DNA of 64,000 nucleotides, from NCBI RefSeq assembly GCF_032842945.2, contig NZ_CP146606.1, positions 2,546,501 to 2,610,500 on the forward strand. Reading direction: 5' to 3'. A program made the position numbers and the translations under genes. The notes beneath the pieces are model-generated. The model had not been told where the DNA came from. It searched no databases and worked only from the letters and a program-made list of their open reading frames with translations. How positions within the stretch are numbered: position 1 is the first letter of the stretch; each line of letters begins with the position of its first letter. Below are positions 29,511 to 38,935 of this stretch, in pieces. Source of the DNA: Roseovarius sp. W115. GTDB taxonomy: Bacteria > Pseudomonadota > Alphaproteobacteria > Rhodobacterales > Rhodobacteraceae.

Positions 29511-30998
29511 TCAAACAGCCATAGTCGCCGCCACAGCGCGCTTCCACGCGGCATAGCGTGTCTCGCGCAGTTCATTGTCCATGGCGGGTTCAAATCGCTC
29601 ATCCAGCGCCCAGGCCTTCGCAAAACCTGCTTGATCCGGGTAAACTCCAGCCTGCATCCCCGCGAGCCACGCGGCCCCAAGAGCTGTGGTCTCCAACACC
29701 TTGGGCCGGTCCACAGGTGCGCCGCTGATATCGGCCAAAAACTGCATGGTCCATCCCGACGCGCTCATGCCGCCATCCACGCGCAGCACCTGATCGGCGT
29801 CCGAGGCATTCCAATCGGCTGTCATTGCCTCCAACAGGTCGCGGGTTTGGAACCCCACGCTTTCCAGTGCGGCCCGCGACAACTCTGCCGGGCCGGTGCC
29901 ACGGGTAATCCCGAACAGGGCCCCGCGACAGTCTGGGTTCCAATAGGGAGCCCCCAGACCGGTAAAGGCCGGGACAAGAATGGGCGACTGATGAGGATCC
30001 GCGGCATCGGCAAGGCTTTGGGTCTCGCCAGCCTCCTTAATGACCTTCAGCTCGTCCCGCAGCCATTGCACAACAGCCCCCGCGATAAAGATCGACCCTT
30101 CCAGTGCATAGGTTGGCTTGCCGTCTAACTGATACGCGATAGTTGTGAGCAACCGGTTTTGCGAGCGCACCGGCGTGCCGCCGGTGTTCAAAAGCGCGAA
30201 ACATCCCGTGCCATAGGTCGATTTCATCATGCCCGGAGAAAAACACGCCTGTCCGACCGTCGCCGCCTGTTGGTCCCCTGCGACCCCGAGGATCGGAATT
30301 TCGCGACCAAAAAGGTCGGCGCGTGTGCTACCATAATCAGCGGCACTATCGCGCACCTCGGGCAGCATCTGCATAGGCACATCCAAAAGCGCACAAATCT
30401 CCTCGCTCCAGGCCCCTTTGCGAATGTCATAAAGCAGTGTGCGTGCGGCATTGGTGGCGTCTGTGGCATGCACCTTGCCGCCCGTCAGCTTCCAGATGAG
30501 ATAGCAATCCACCGTGCCAAAAAGCAGATCGCCCGCCTTGGCTTTGGCCCTCGCGCCCTCAACCTGATCCAGGATCCAGGTCAGTTTTGTGCCCGAGAAA
30601 TAAGGGTCAAGCAAAAGCCCCGTGCGCTCGGTCACCATCTCTTCGTGCCCGGCCTCTTTCAAAGTACGACAAAACTCCGCGGTGCGCCGGTCCTGCCAGA
30701 CAATAGCGTTGTGAATGGCTTTGCCGGTTGAGCGATCCCAGACCAGTGTCGTTTCACGCTGATTGGTGATGCCGATGGCGGCGATATCGGTTGCATTGAT
30801 GCCTGCAAGTTCAATCACCCCACGGCAGGTGGCGGCGGTGGTGGCCCAGATGTCATCCGGATCATGCTCGACCCAGCCGGAATTGGGGAAATGCTGGGTG
30901 AATTCCTCTTGTGCTGTGGCGGTGACGTTAAGCCTATCGTCAAACAAAATGGCCCGGCTGGAGGTCGTGCCCTGATCAATTGCGAGGATATGGGTCAT
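29511..30998 (-). CDS. glpK: Glycerol kinase
   Basis: A 495-residue FGGY-family kinase that phosphorylates glycerol to glycerol 3-phosphate. The N-terminal phosphate motif is [29 protein letters not shown], the substrate/ATP region [17 protein letters not shown] and the C-terminal [11 protein letters not shown] are typical. The start at ATG 30998 gives the standard N-terminus, with AAAGGACC just upstream; an upstream start lacks support. No glpD, glpF or glycerol transporter is nearby. The gene stands between two LysR regulators. Confidence 0.95.
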   Translation of the reverse strand: MTHILAIDQGTTSSRAILFDDRLNVTATAQEEFTQHFPNSGWVEHDPDDIWATTAATCRGVIELAGINATDIAAIGITNQRETTLVWDRSTGKAIHNAIVWQDRRTAEFCRTLKEAGHEEMVTERTGLLLDPYFSGTKLTWILDQVEGARAKAKAGDLLFGTVDCYLIWKLTGGKVHATDATNAARTLLYDIRKGAWSEEICALLDVPMQMLPEVRDSAADYGSTRADLFGREIPILGVAGDQQAATVGQACFSPGMMKSTYGTGCFALLNTGGTPVRSQNRLLTTIAYQLDGKPTYALEGSIFIAGAVVQWLRDELKVIKEAGETQSLADAADPHQSPILVPAFTGLGAPYWNPDCRGALFGITRGTGPAELSRAALESVGFQTRDLLEAMTADWNASDADQVLRVDGGMSASGWTMQFLADISGAPVDRPKVLETTALGAAWLAGMQAGVYPDQAGFAKAWALDERFEPAMDNELRETRYAAWKRAVAATMAV

Positions 30999-31066
30999 GG
31001 TCTTGGTCCTTTGTCGCGCGCAGCGAACCATGCAGGCGTGGTAGAGTCAAAGCAAGATGCACGCAC

Positions 31067-31912
31067 TTAGGCCACAGGCGCGGACAAGGCCTCGACCAGT
31101 GGCGCGAACCATGTCCAGTTGCGTGCCGCCGTGTCCCGCACAATCAGGCTTTTCTTGCGATAAAACACCGGGGCATCTGTGGGTAAATGCAAACGCATTT
31201 GATCAACATATGGTGCCGCCAAAGCGCGCGGCAGATAGGCAGACCCGCCATGTTCCAGCATGTGCTGCAATGCCCACCAGGAGCTGTCAAAGCTGATCCG
31301 TGCCACTCCGGCATGGTGGTAAAATTCATCATGCTGCTGGCGATACTCCGCGCCGTGATCGACAAAGATGTAAAGCGGATCGTTGTCGATTGGCGTGTCA
31401 GGTCGGTCGGAGTAAAGCACTAGCTCTTCGGGAGGAAGCGGATGCACCGTCTGCGACCCGCGCGCCACCTGATCATAGGTCAGGATCACGTCCACCATCC
31501 CCTCGGCCAGCCAGCTTTCCAATTCCGCCGCACTGCCCTGACGCACCGCCACGGCCATGTCATCGCGCCCGCCCACCACGCCGTTGAAAAACGCCCGTCC
31601 CGGCCCGTGCCACAGCTCGCGGTCACAGCCAAAAGTGCAGACTGAGGCCAGACCAGCGGGCAGGGCGGTTTCATATTTCGCCTGCCGCCACAGCCCGGTC
31701 ATCGTGCGCGCATAGCGCAGGAATTTCGCGCCTGCAGGGGTCAGGGTCGTGCCGGATTTCTGCCGATTGAGAAGTTGCTGGCCCAACGCGTCTTCCAACG
31801 TCTTGAGCCGGGCTGTGACAGTTGATTGCGTGACGTTCAGCTCTTGTGAGGCCCGCACGAGGCTTCCGGTGTCGACGATGGACAGAAAGGTTTGGACGGC
31901 GGCAAGGTTCAT
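31067..31912 (-). CDS. LysR family regulator, divergent from aldehyde dehydrogenase/Rieske operon
   Basis: A 281-residue LysR-type regulator: helix-turn-helix SLVRASQELNVTQSTVTARLKTLE at about 17-40, effector domain to the end (YLPRALAAPYVDQMR). It is transcribed away from the operon at 32050-37112, sharing a 137-base promoter region that holds a symmetric candidate operator (31961-31982). It most likely controls that operon. The ligand is unknown. Confidence 0.85.
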   Translation of the reverse strand: MNLAAVQTFLSIVDTGSLVRASQELNVTQSTVTARLKTLEDALGQQLLNRQKSGTTLTPAGAKFLRYARTMTGLWRQAKYETALPAGLASVCTFGCDRELWHGPGRAFFNGVVGGRDDMAVAVRQGSAAELESWLAEGMVDVILTYDQVARGSQTVHPLPPEELVLYSDRPDTPIDNDPLYIFVDHGAEYRQQHDEFYHHAGVARISFDSSWWALQHMLEHGGSAYLPRALAAPYVDQMRLHLPTDAPVFYRKKSLIVRDTAARNWTWFAPLVEALSAPVA

Positions 31913-31960
31913 ATAAGTGGCTCGGTCAATAATTCGAATAATCCGAACTTAATCTGCAAA

Positions 31961-31982
31961 ACAATTCGATTTCAAGAATTGT
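31961..31982. promoter_or_regulatory. Candidate LysR operator in divergent promoter
   Basis: ACAATTC (31961-31967) and GAATTGT (31976-31982) form a perfect inverted repeat with an 8-base spacer; a second small palindrome, ATTCGAAT, lies at 31932-31939. Both sit between the LysR gene and the aldehyde dehydrogenase, where LysR proteins normally bind T-N11-A type sites. Binding is inferred. Confidence 0.45.
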
Positions 31983-32049
31983 CATTCCGTGCCAGACTGG
32001 GCGTGTTGAGGGGATCGACCCTCGTTACAGCCTTTGGGAGGAGGACACG

Positions 32050-33525
32050 ATGGTCGAGAGCTATTCCATGTTGATCGGTGGGGCGTGGGCGCAGGCCAGC
32101 GATGGCGGCACGTTTGAGACGTTCAACCCGGCTACTGGCGCGGTTTGGGCGCGGGTGCCCGAGGCCACGGCAGAGGACGTGGATCGCGCTGTGCAGGTGG
32201 CGCATGCCGCCTGCTATGACGGGCCTTGGGCGTCCATGACGGCCACCCAGCGTGGGGCGTGCCTGCGCAAGCTGGGCGATTTGCTGGCGGATCGTTCTGA
32301 GGCGCTAGGCGAGATCGAGACGCGCGACAGCGGCAAGATGTTCAAGGAAACCCGCTGGCAGGCCAAGTATATCGCTGAATTTTTTTACTTTTACGCCGGT
32401 GCGGCGGATAAGATCGAGGGCAAGACCCTGCCCATCGACAAGCCCGACATGTTCGCCTTTACCGAACGTGAGCCTTTGGGCGTGATTGCCGCCATTGTCC
32501 CCTGGAACAGTCAGCTTTTCCTCACAGCGGTCAAAATCGGCCCGGCTTTGGCGGCGGGCAACACCGTGGTGTTGAAAACGTCCGAGCATGCGCCTGCGGT
32601 GATCCTGGAGTTTGGCAAGCTCATCGCCGAGGCGGGTATTCCCGATGGTGTGGTCAATATCCTGACCGGGCATGGCGATCCTTGCGGCAAGGTCCTCACA
32701 TCGCATCCTTTGGTGGCGCGGGTGAGTTTCACCGGTGGCCCCATGGCCGCGCGGCATGTCATTCACAACTCGGCGGAAAACTTTGCCGAAGTCAGCCTGG
32801 AACTGGGTGGAAAATCGCCCTTCATCGTGTTCGAGGACGCGGATATCGAAAGTGCCGTTAACGCCAGTGTGGCGGGTATTTTTGGCGCGTCTGGGCAATC
32901 CTGTGTGGCAGGAAGTCGGCTTATCGTACACGAGAATGTCGCCGACCAATTCCTTGAAAAGATGTCAGAAATTGCCGCTGGCATTCGCATTGGCGATCCC
33001 ATGGCGGAAGAGACCGAAATGGGCCCGCTTTGCACCCATGGGCAGCTTGAGCATATCGAGGCCCAGGTGAAGGGCGCCGTGTCTGAGGGCGCGCGTCTGG
33101 TCTGTGGCGGGGCGCGGGCGGATGCGGCAAGCGACATGTTCTTTCAACCGACGATTCTTGATTGCCCGTCGCCCGATCTGACCATCGTGGACACAGAGCT
33201 TTTTGGACCGGTTCTCAGTGTGTTGCGGTTCAAAACTGAAGCAGAGGCACTGGCCTTGGCCAACCAAACCAAGCACGGCCTCGCAGCAGGGATATTTACC
33301 CGCGATTCCGCGCGCTCGGTGCGTATGGCACGCAAGGTCCGGGCCGGGATTGTCTGGGTGAATACCTATCGCGTGATCTCTCCCATTGCCGAGTTCGGCG
33401 GCGTCAAAGGTTCCGGTTATGGCCGCGAGAGCGGGTTTCAGGCGGTCTACGACTACACCCGCCCCAAGACGGTCTGGGTGAACCTGTCGGACGCACCCAT
33501 GGCCAACCCGTTTCAGATGAGGTGA
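32050..33525 (+). CDS. Aldehyde dehydrogenase
   Basis: A 491-residue aldehyde dehydrogenase. It has cofactor motifs IVPWNSQLFLTAVKIGPALAAGN and SFTGGPMA, the general base Glu in LELGGKSP, and the nucleophile Cys in GASGQSCVAGSR. The C-terminal GGVKGSGYGRE motif is typical of the betaine-aldehyde/aromatic-aldehyde group. TGGGAGGAC precedes the ATG. First gene of an operon running to 37112 (three bases before the Rieske gene); it presumably oxidises an aldehyde formed by the following oxygenases. Confidence 0.9.
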   Translation: MVESYSMLIGGAWAQASDGGTFETFNPATGAVWARVPEATAEDVDRAVQVAHAACYDGPWASMTATQRGACLRKLGDLLADRSEALGEIETRDSGKMFKETRWQAKYIAEFFYFYAGAADKIEGKTLPIDKPDMFAFTEREPLGVIAAIVPWNSQLFLTAVKIGPALAAGNTVVLKTSEHAPAVILEFGKLIAEAGIPDGVVNILTGHGDPCGKVLTSHPLVARVSFTGGPMAARHVIHNSAENFAEVSLELGGKSPFIVFEDADIESAVNASVAGIFGASGQSCVAGSRLIVHENVADQFLEKMSEIAAGIRIGDPMAEETEMGPLCTHGQLEHIEAQVKGAVSEGARLVCGGARADAASDMFFQPTILDCPSPDLTIVDTELFGPVLSVLRFKTEAEALALANQTKHGLAAGIFTRDSARSVRMARKVRAGIVWVNTYRVISPIAEFGGVKGSGYGRESGFQAVYDYTRPKTVWVNLSDAPMANPFQMR

Positions 33526-33528
33526 GCG

Positions 33529-34686
33529 ATGGCCCTCGACGACACGCTCCAACATGCGTTGCAAGCCTGCCGCGCGCCGGCGGCAGAGGCGTATTCCATC
33601 CCGCCACGCTGCTACACCGATGCGACCGTTGAGGCGCTGGAGGTTGAGCAGCTCTTTCGTCAAGGTTGGATTGGGGTTGGCCGCGCGGATCTGGTGAAAG
33701 CGCCGGGCGATTTTGTAGCACTTGATCTGGCCGGGCAGGCGATCATCCTGTTGCGCGACATAGATGGCGGGTTGCGCGCCTTTGCCAATACCTGCCGCCA
33801 TCGCGGCGCGCGGCTTGTCGAGGGGCAGGGCACCTGTCGCGGCCTGCGCTGTCCGTTTCATTCGTGGTTCTATGGGCTGGACGGGCGGCTCGTCGCGGCA
33901 CCTGAGATGGATGCGGTAGAGGGGTTTGACAAGGCCGATTATGGTCTCAAAACCTACCGCGCCGAAGAGCGTCTGGGATTTGCTTTTATCTGCCTCAATC
34001 CCGACGCGCCCGCGCTCGATACGGTTCTGGCTGAGTTCCCGGCTATTCATGCGCCCTGGCCACTGGAGAACCTTGTCACCACGCGCCGCCGCGAGATGGT
34101 CGTGGGCTGCAACTGGAAGGCCTTTCTGGAGGTCTTTAACGAATATTACCACCTGCCCTTCGTGCATGCAGACTCGATTGACGACGTTTATCTGCCACCC
34201 GATGTGCCCGACCCGGTGCAGGGGGCCTTTGCCACGCAGTTCGGCCCAACTGAGGGCACCGGCGGGCTATTGCAGGACGAACAAGACAAGGCGCTCCCGC
34301 CCATGCCGGGGCTTTCGGGCCGCGCCGCAGAGGGCGTGCGCTATACTTGGGTCTTTCCAAATATGACATTCGCCGCAGGGCGCGATGCGCTTTGGGTCTA
34401 TGAGGCTTATCCGCTGGGGCCAAATCAATGCCGCGTCATTCAAACTGCGTGTTTCCCACGCGAAACGCTGGACCTTACCGGCGCGGATGAGGCTCTTGCC
34501 GCCTACCATATTCGGCTCGATGCCGCGATTGATGAGGACATTCCGGCGTTGGAAAACCAACAACGCGGTCTTGCCTCGCCCGATGCGGCGCAAGGGCGGT
34601 TCCAACCACTTCTAGAGGCCAATGTCGCGCGGTTCGCCGCGTGGTATTCCGACACACTTTTGCACTCGAAAGGGGAGAAGACATGA
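33529..34686 (+). CDS. Rieske non-heme iron oxygenase, alpha subunit (first copy)
   Basis: A 385-residue oxygenase. The Rieske [2Fe-2S] motif is CRH...CPFH (NTCRHRGARLVEGQG and LRCPFHSWFYG, about residues 88-115). The mononuclear iron site is NEYYHLPFVHADS (two His near 207-212, with a C-terminal Asp/Glu). Such enzymes hydroxylate aromatics or demethylate amines using electrons from a reductase; no reductase or ferredoxin gene is nearby. Gene overlap (ATGA) with the luciferase-like monooxygenase supports joint function. Confidence 0.88.
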   Translation: MALDDTLQHALQACRAPAAEAYSIPPRCYTDATVEALEVEQLFRQGWIGVGRADLVKAPGDFVALDLAGQAIILLRDIDGGLRAFANTCRHRGARLVEGQGTCRGLRCPFHSWFYGLDGRLVAAPEMDAVEGFDKADYGLKTYRAEERLGFAFICLNPDAPALDTVLAEFPAIHAPWPLENLVTTRRREMVVGCNWKAFLEVFNEYYHLPFVHADSIDDVYLPPDVPDPVQGAFATQFGPTEGTGGLLQDEQDKALPPMPGLSGRAAEGVRYTWVFPNMTFAAGRDALWVYEAYPLGPNQCRVIQTACFPRETLDLTGADEALAAYHIRLDAAIDEDIPALENQQRGLASPDAAQGRFQPLLEANVARFAAWYSDTLLHSKGEKT

Positions 34687-35741
34687 AATTTCATCTTGCC
34701 ATCAATCTGGAGCGGATGACCCCGGACACAGATATGAAAGCGGTGCGCGATCATACGCTGGATATGGTCAAAATGGCCGATGCCGCCGGGTTTGAAATCG
34801 CCTGGGCCGCTGAGCATCACGCGCTTGAGATGACCATCGCGCCCAACCCGTTTCAGATCCTGGGCTGGTGGGGCGAGCATGCCAAAAACATCCGTCTGGG
34901 TGTCGGTGTTGTGAATGCGGCCTACTGGCATCCCATCAACCTGGCTGGCGAGGCCGCGATGCTTGATCTGCTCAGTGACGGACGGCTGGAATTTGGCATC
35001 GGATCAGGGGCTTATCAGCGAGAGTTCGACCGAATGAAACCTGGCCTCGATCAGAAAGACAGCTGGCGCTACATGCAGGAAATGCTGCCTGTGGTGCAAA
35101 AGCTCTGGGACGGTGACTATGCCCATGACGGCGAATTCTGGCAATTCCCGAGTGCGACGTCCTGCCCCAAGCCGGTTCAGTCGGACGTGCCTGTCTGGGT
35201 GGCCGCGCGCGCGCCCATTACCTTTGACTATGCGGTTGAACATGAATGCAATATCCTGAGCTGGCCGCTCACCATGCCGATGAGCGAGGTGGAAACCTAT
35301 GCCAAAAGGCTCAAGGATGCGGTCGACGCGGCTGGCAAACCGTTCAAGGGCACATGGGCCATAATGCGCCACACTGCTGTCTACGAGACAGAAGCCGATC
35401 GTCAAAGTGCGCTGGGCTCGCTACGCCACGTGCTGGGGCAATTTGGCAATCTGATGATGAAACGTGGTAAGGTGATCAACGGCTTCCCCGAACAGGTGCC
35501 CCTGGAAGAGCTGGATGGCAATGCGCGCGTGGACCCCGAGATGCTGGAAACCAACCTGATGTTCGGAAGCCCTGCGCAGGTGGTTGAAAAACTCAAAGCG
35601 CATCAGGCTCATGGCGCGGATGCCTTTGTTTACTATGCCTCGATGGGGGCCGATATGGACCTGCAAAAGCGCAGCTTGCAGCTTTTCATCGACAAGGTCA
35701 TGCCGGAATTTGCGGCGCAGGAGCTGGCTCATGCCGGTTGA
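34683..35741 (+). CDS. Luciferase-like flavin-dependent monooxygenase
   Basis: A 352-residue LLM-class oxidoreductase with a TIM-barrel. It starts MKFHLAINLERMTPD and has AAEHHALEMTIAPNPF, LGVGVVNAAYWHPINLAGEAAMLDLLSDGRLEFGIGSGAY, both typical of bacterial-luciferase relatives that use reduced FMN and O2. Start 34683 overlaps the Rieske stop by four bases. Family members cleave or oxygenate heterocycles or sulfonates; the substrate here is unknown. A flavin reductase is not seen nearby. Confidence 0.88.
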   Translation: MKFHLAINLERMTPDTDMKAVRDHTLDMVKMADAAGFEIAWAAEHHALEMTIAPNPFQILGWWGEHAKNIRLGVGVVNAAYWHPINLAGEAAMLDLLSDGRLEFGIGSGAYQREFDRMKPGLDQKDSWRYMQEMLPVVQKLWDGDYAHDGEFWQFPSATSCPKPVQSDVPVWVAARAPITFDYAVEHECNILSWPLTMPMSEVETYAKRLKDAVDAAGKPFKGTWAIMRHTAVYETEADRQSALGSLRHVLGQFGNLMMKRGKVINGFPEQVPLEELDGNARVDPEMLETNLMFGSPAQVVEKLKAHQAHGADAFVYYASMGADMDLQKRSLQLFIDKVMPEFAAQELAHAG

Positions 35742-36327
35742 GATAAGGCGCACGCTTCTCGTTGAACAGACCACCTATCGGGAAGGCTGGAAAGAGGTGA
35801 CTGAGCCAACCAAGCTTATTGCTGCGATCGCCATCATCCGTAACCCGTGGTTCGGACGCGGGCATGTCGAGGATATGGGCCCCGAGATCCGCGAACACGG
35901 CCCCGTACTGGGTAAGCTGCTCACCGAAATGATCATGCAGGCCACCGGCGGTGCGGTTGAGGGCTACGGCAAGGCGTCGGTGGTCGGCATGGGGGGCGAA
36001 CAGGAGCACGGACAGGGGCTGACGCACACGCTGTGGTTCGGCAATCAGTATCGCGATGCGGTGAAGGCCAAGAGCTATATGGTTTTTGCCAACACGCGGG
36101 GTGGGGCGGGAACGTCGCTCGTCATTCCCTTGATGGACAAGGATGATGGTGGCAGGCGTTCGCATTATCAGACCATCCATGCCAGCGTACCGGATGCGCC
36201 AGCCGAGGACGAGATCATCATTGCTCTAGGGGCTTCAATGGGCGGCCATCCCAATCACCGGATCGGAGATCGCTATGCGGACCTCGAAGAGATGGGGCAT
36301 GATCTGGATAACCCGGCGGGTGTATGA
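35731..36327 (+). CDS. DUF1185/amino acid synthesis family protein
   Basis: A 198-residue protein starting MPVEIRRTLLVEQTTYREG. Its conserved core includes IAIIRNPWFG, GGAVEGYGKASVVGMGGEQEHGQGL and NTRGGAGTSLVIPLMDKDD, the pattern of the PF06684 family, named amino acid synthesis but biochemically unassigned. The start overlaps the monooxygenase stop by 11 bases, the end overlaps the hydrolase by four. It is thus locked into the operon and presumably processes the same substrate. Confidence 0.8.
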   Translation: MPVEIRRTLLVEQTTYREGWKEVTEPTKLIAAIAIIRNPWFGRGHVEDMGPEIREHGPVLGKLLTEMIMQATGGAVEGYGKASVVGMGGEQEHGQGLTHTLWFGNQYRDAVKAKSYMVFANTRGGAGTSLVIPLMDKDDGGRRSHYQTIHASVPDAPAEDEIIIALGASMGGHPNHRIGDRYADLEEMGHDLDNPAGV

Positions 36328-37112
36328 TGTGGAACGGCACTGCTTTTGACCTGAGCGGTCCCGAAGATGCGCCCGTTGTGGCGCTGATCCACGGGCTGGG
36401 GCTCAACCGTCAGATCACCTGGCACGGCGTGCTGCCTGGGGTGTCGTCGCGTTACCGAGTGTTGAGCTACGATCTACTGGGCCATGGTCAAAGTGCTGTG
36501 CCGGAGGGCGAGGTCACATTGACGGCGCTCTCACAGCAACTCGTTGATCTCATGGACCATCTGAAAGTTGAGCGGGCTGCTTTGGTGGGCTTTTCGCTCG
36601 GCGGCATGATCAACCGGCGCGTGGCGCTTGATCATCCCGAGCGCGTGTCGGCGCTGGCGATCCTGAATTCTCCGCATGAACGCGAACCGGAAGCGCAGGC
36701 GATGTACGAAAAGGCCGCGCGCGACAGTGCAGCGGGCGGGCCAAAGGCTACCGTAGATGCCGCGCTGAAGCGGTGGTTCACCGAAGAGTTTCACGCACAA
36801 TACCCCGATACGGTGGCCCGCGTACGCCAGATTGTCGTGGCAAATGATCCGGCAAACTATGCCGCACACCGCTACGTTCTGGCGGCGGGTGTGACCGAAC
36901 TTATCCGCCCTGATCCGCCAATAGATGCACCTGCATTGGTCATGACCTGTGAGCATGACAGCGGCTCAACTCCCGCCATGAGCTGGGCCATCGCGCATGA
37001 GATGGCAGAGGCTCAGGTCGAGATCGTGCCGGACCTGCGGCATCTGGGGCTGGTTGAGCGGCCGGAGGTGTTTGCGGAGGCTGTGCTGAGGTTTTTTGAG
37101 GAGGCGATGTGA
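36324..37112 (+). CDS. Alpha/beta hydrolase
   Basis: A 262-residue alpha/beta-fold hydrolase like the 3-oxoadipate enol-lactonase group. The nucleophile elbow is GFSLGGM (Ser near 94), the oxyanion motif ALIHGLGLNRQITW, and the C-terminal His lies in LRHLGLVERPE. Start ATG at 36324 overlaps the upstream stop. It is the last gene of the aldehyde dehydrogenase/Rieske/monooxygenase operon and likely opens a lactone, ester or amide intermediate. Confidence 0.85.
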   Translation: MMWNGTAFDLSGPEDAPVVALIHGLGLNRQITWHGVLPGVSSRYRVLSYDLLGHGQSAVPEGEVTLTALSQQLVDLMDHLKVERAALVGFSLGGMINRRVALDHPERVSALAILNSPHEREPEAQAMYEKAARDSAAGGPKATVDAALKRWFTEEFHAQYPDTVARVRQIVVANDPANYAAHRYVLAAGVTELIRPDPPIDAPALVMTCEHDSGSTPAMSWAIAHEMAEAQVEIVPDLRHLGLVERPEVFAEAVLRFFEEAM

Positions 37113-37244
37113 CACTTTAGATGAACGATGCCTTTGGTCCGCATCCAGCATCTGTGCAAACATGCGCCTTTGCTAAGGTCGTGTCGCAGCCGTTTTCGTC
37201 GTGCCCCGCCCTGGGAATCCGGTCCAACATAAAAAATGCACGTC

Positions 37245-38519
37245 TCAGGCGGCTGCCCGACGCCCAATCAAGATGTCGACGTCGCTGCGCATATGCTTGT
37301 TGGCAACATCTACGGCATCCAACCCTTCGCCCAGAACCGATTGAAACTGTCCCAGATCATCGATCAGGTGATCGAGGTTGTTTAGTGAATTGTCGATCGA
37401 TGCGCTTTCGATCTTACCGATGACCCGGATGACCTTGAGACTGGTTGATAGTCGTCGCATTTCCGCGCAGGATTGCGAAAACAGCTCGATTTGAGACGAT
37501 ATTGCACGCAACCCTTTGAGCGCCTGCTCGGAATAGTTTTGCTGTTGTGTGCGCAAATGCTGCATCTCTACGTCTTGATTGACGGCCGCACAGGTCTCTT
37601 CGTATTGGAAAATGTCGATGACCTGGCGCTGAACCATGGTCGTGCTGGTCAAAAACCAACCCGTGCCAACCGCCTGTGACACGTTGCGGCAATTCCTAAC
37701 AAATTCAGACATTTGCTGCTGAATCTCGTTGGAAATCATGGTGTAGTTGTCCGAAATTGTCCCAATCGGTGTGCCAATATCGCCAAGCTGTGCAGCATGT
37801 ATTTTCAGGTTCAGTGGGATATGCTTATTCTTTGAAAACACATCGGCAATGTTGCTCGTGCAGTAAAGCAAGTCTTCCGCTGATTTGGCGAGTCTTTCAA
37901 AACAGGTCTGACTCGCATCCTTCGTACGGCCCAGATTTTCATTCCGCGCGCTGATTTCCAAACTGAGCGCTTGCGCCATGAAAGCGCTGTAGCTGTCGTA
38001 TCCCAAACCTGCGAGATTGTCTGTTAGTCGAGCCGCACTTTCTTTGGGCGACACGTTCTGCGTCACTTCGGCATCCCGCAAAGCTGCGTATTGCTTTTTG
38101 ACGGCTTCGAACACCGTACTGCTTGGTTTGAGCCTGACGGACAAAAATCCACCTTCGATGGGTGTCACAGCCGCAAAAACCCAGTAGTAGCGTCCATCTT
38201 TTGCAAGATTTTTAACGTAGGCGCCAATGGGGTTGCCCTTTTGAATGGTGTCCCACATGAGCCAGAAAACGCCACGCGGCATGTCCGGATGGCGGATAAG
38301 ACGATGTGGTGCATGAAGTATTTCATCCCAGGAATAGGCGCTTATGGATTGGAAAACGCTGTTTCCGGCCTGAATGACTCCGCGCTCATCGGTGCGTGAA
38401 AAGAACAGTTCGTCAAATTCGAATGGTCTTTCCTGGTCCAGGGGGACTGACGTTTTCGGGGTCACGTAAATTTCTCTTCGGTCTTCAACGGACGGGAACG
38501 TGATCGTGGTAACAGGCAC
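37245..38519 (-). CDS. PAS-domain soluble chemosensor-like protein
   Basis: A 424-residue protein starting at GTG 38519. Residues about 30-130 are an Aer-type PAS domain (ELFFSRTDERGVIQAGN, DMPRGVFWLMWDTIQKG, KDGRYYWVFA), typical of energy-taxis and redox sensing with flavin. The rest is helical, without a membrane segment. IHAAQLGDIGTPIGTISDNY sits where chemoreceptors have LNAAIEAARAGE and the signalling tip, so the receptor signature is degenerate. It may be a soluble energy sensor rather than a working chemoreceptor. It lies between catabolic operons, hinting at taxis linked to the substrates degraded there. Confidence 0.75.
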   Translation of the reverse strand: MPVTTITFPSVEDRREIYVTPKTSVPLDQERPFEFDELFFSRTDERGVIQAGNSVFQSISAYSWDEILHAPHRLIRHPDMPRGVFWLMWDTIQKGNPIGAYVKNLAKDGRYYWVFAAVTPIEGGFLSVRLKPSSTVFEAVKKQYAALRDAEVTQNVSPKESAARLTDNLAGLGYDSYSAFMAQALSLEISARNENLGRTKDASQTCFERLAKSAEDLLYCTSNIADVFSKNKHIPLNLKIHAAQLGDIGTPIGTISDNYTMISNEIQQQMSEFVRNCRNVSQAVGTGWFLTSTTMVQRQVIDIFQYEETCAAVNQDVEMQHLRTQQQNYSEQALKGLRAISSQIELFSQSCAEMRRLSTSLKVIRVIGKIESASIDNSLNNLDHLIDDLGQFQSVLGEGLDAVDVANKHMRSDVDILIGRRAAA

Positions 38520-38557
38520 GACCAGGCGACGTTTTTTCGTCTCTTAGCTGCATGAAA

Positions 38558-38890
38558 CTAACGATTGGTGAAGAAGAGCGAGGAGATATCACATCGCGAT
38601 TTTTTTGGCGCAGAGTTTCTTAAACCGGACGGTGCGAGACCCGGTCTATCCCCCTTCAACCGTGCCAAGAGCACGACTTCACTCTCCGGCTCAATCGGCT
38701 GAAACCAGCTGTCATTGTAAATCCGCCCATCGATTGACACCGACACGCCGCGCTCCAGTTGCGGTTTTAATCCGGGGTAGCTTTCGGCCAACCCGTCAAG
38801 CAACTCGCGCAGGGTGCTGGCCTCAACCTCAACCTCGCGCTGATCCTCGGTGAAGGTGGCCAGAGAGCCCCAGATTTTCACTTTGACCAT
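38558..38890 (-). CDS. MoaD/ThiS-like sulfur carrier, C-terminus probably frameshifted
   Basis: The first 76 residues are a ubiquitin-like MoaD/ThiS fold (MVKVKIWGSLATFTED, ending VVLLARLKG). Such proteins need a C-terminal Gly-Gly that is adenylated and turned into thiocarboxylate. Here the frame reads KGDRPGL and continues for another 34 residues. Adding one C to the run of five at 38650-38654 (G's on the coding strand) gives LKGG and an immediate TAG, a protein of 81 residues, the family size. It lies next to the molybdenum hydroxylase genes, where molybdopterin is needed, though a dedicated role is not proven. Confidence 0.75.
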   Translation of the reverse strand: MVKVKIWGSLATFTEDQREVEVEASTLRELLDGLAESYPGLKPQLERGVSVSIDGRIYNDSWFQPIEPESEVVLLARLKGDRPGLAPSGLRNSAPKKSRCDISSLFFTNR

Positions 38891-38908
38891 GGCGCGCCTC
38901 GGGTGGAG

Positions 38909-38929
38909 GTCCCGGGGCTGGCCCGGGAC
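38909..38929 (-). terminator. GC-rich hairpin between molybdenum hydroxylase and MoaD-like gene
   Basis: GTCCCGGG (38909-38916) and CCCGGGAC (38922-38929) form a perfect 8-base stem with a 5-base loop, six bases after the large-subunit stop. No U-run follows, so it may be a processing or attenuating element rather than a full terminator. Confidence 0.45.
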
Positions 38930-38935
38930 GTCGCT

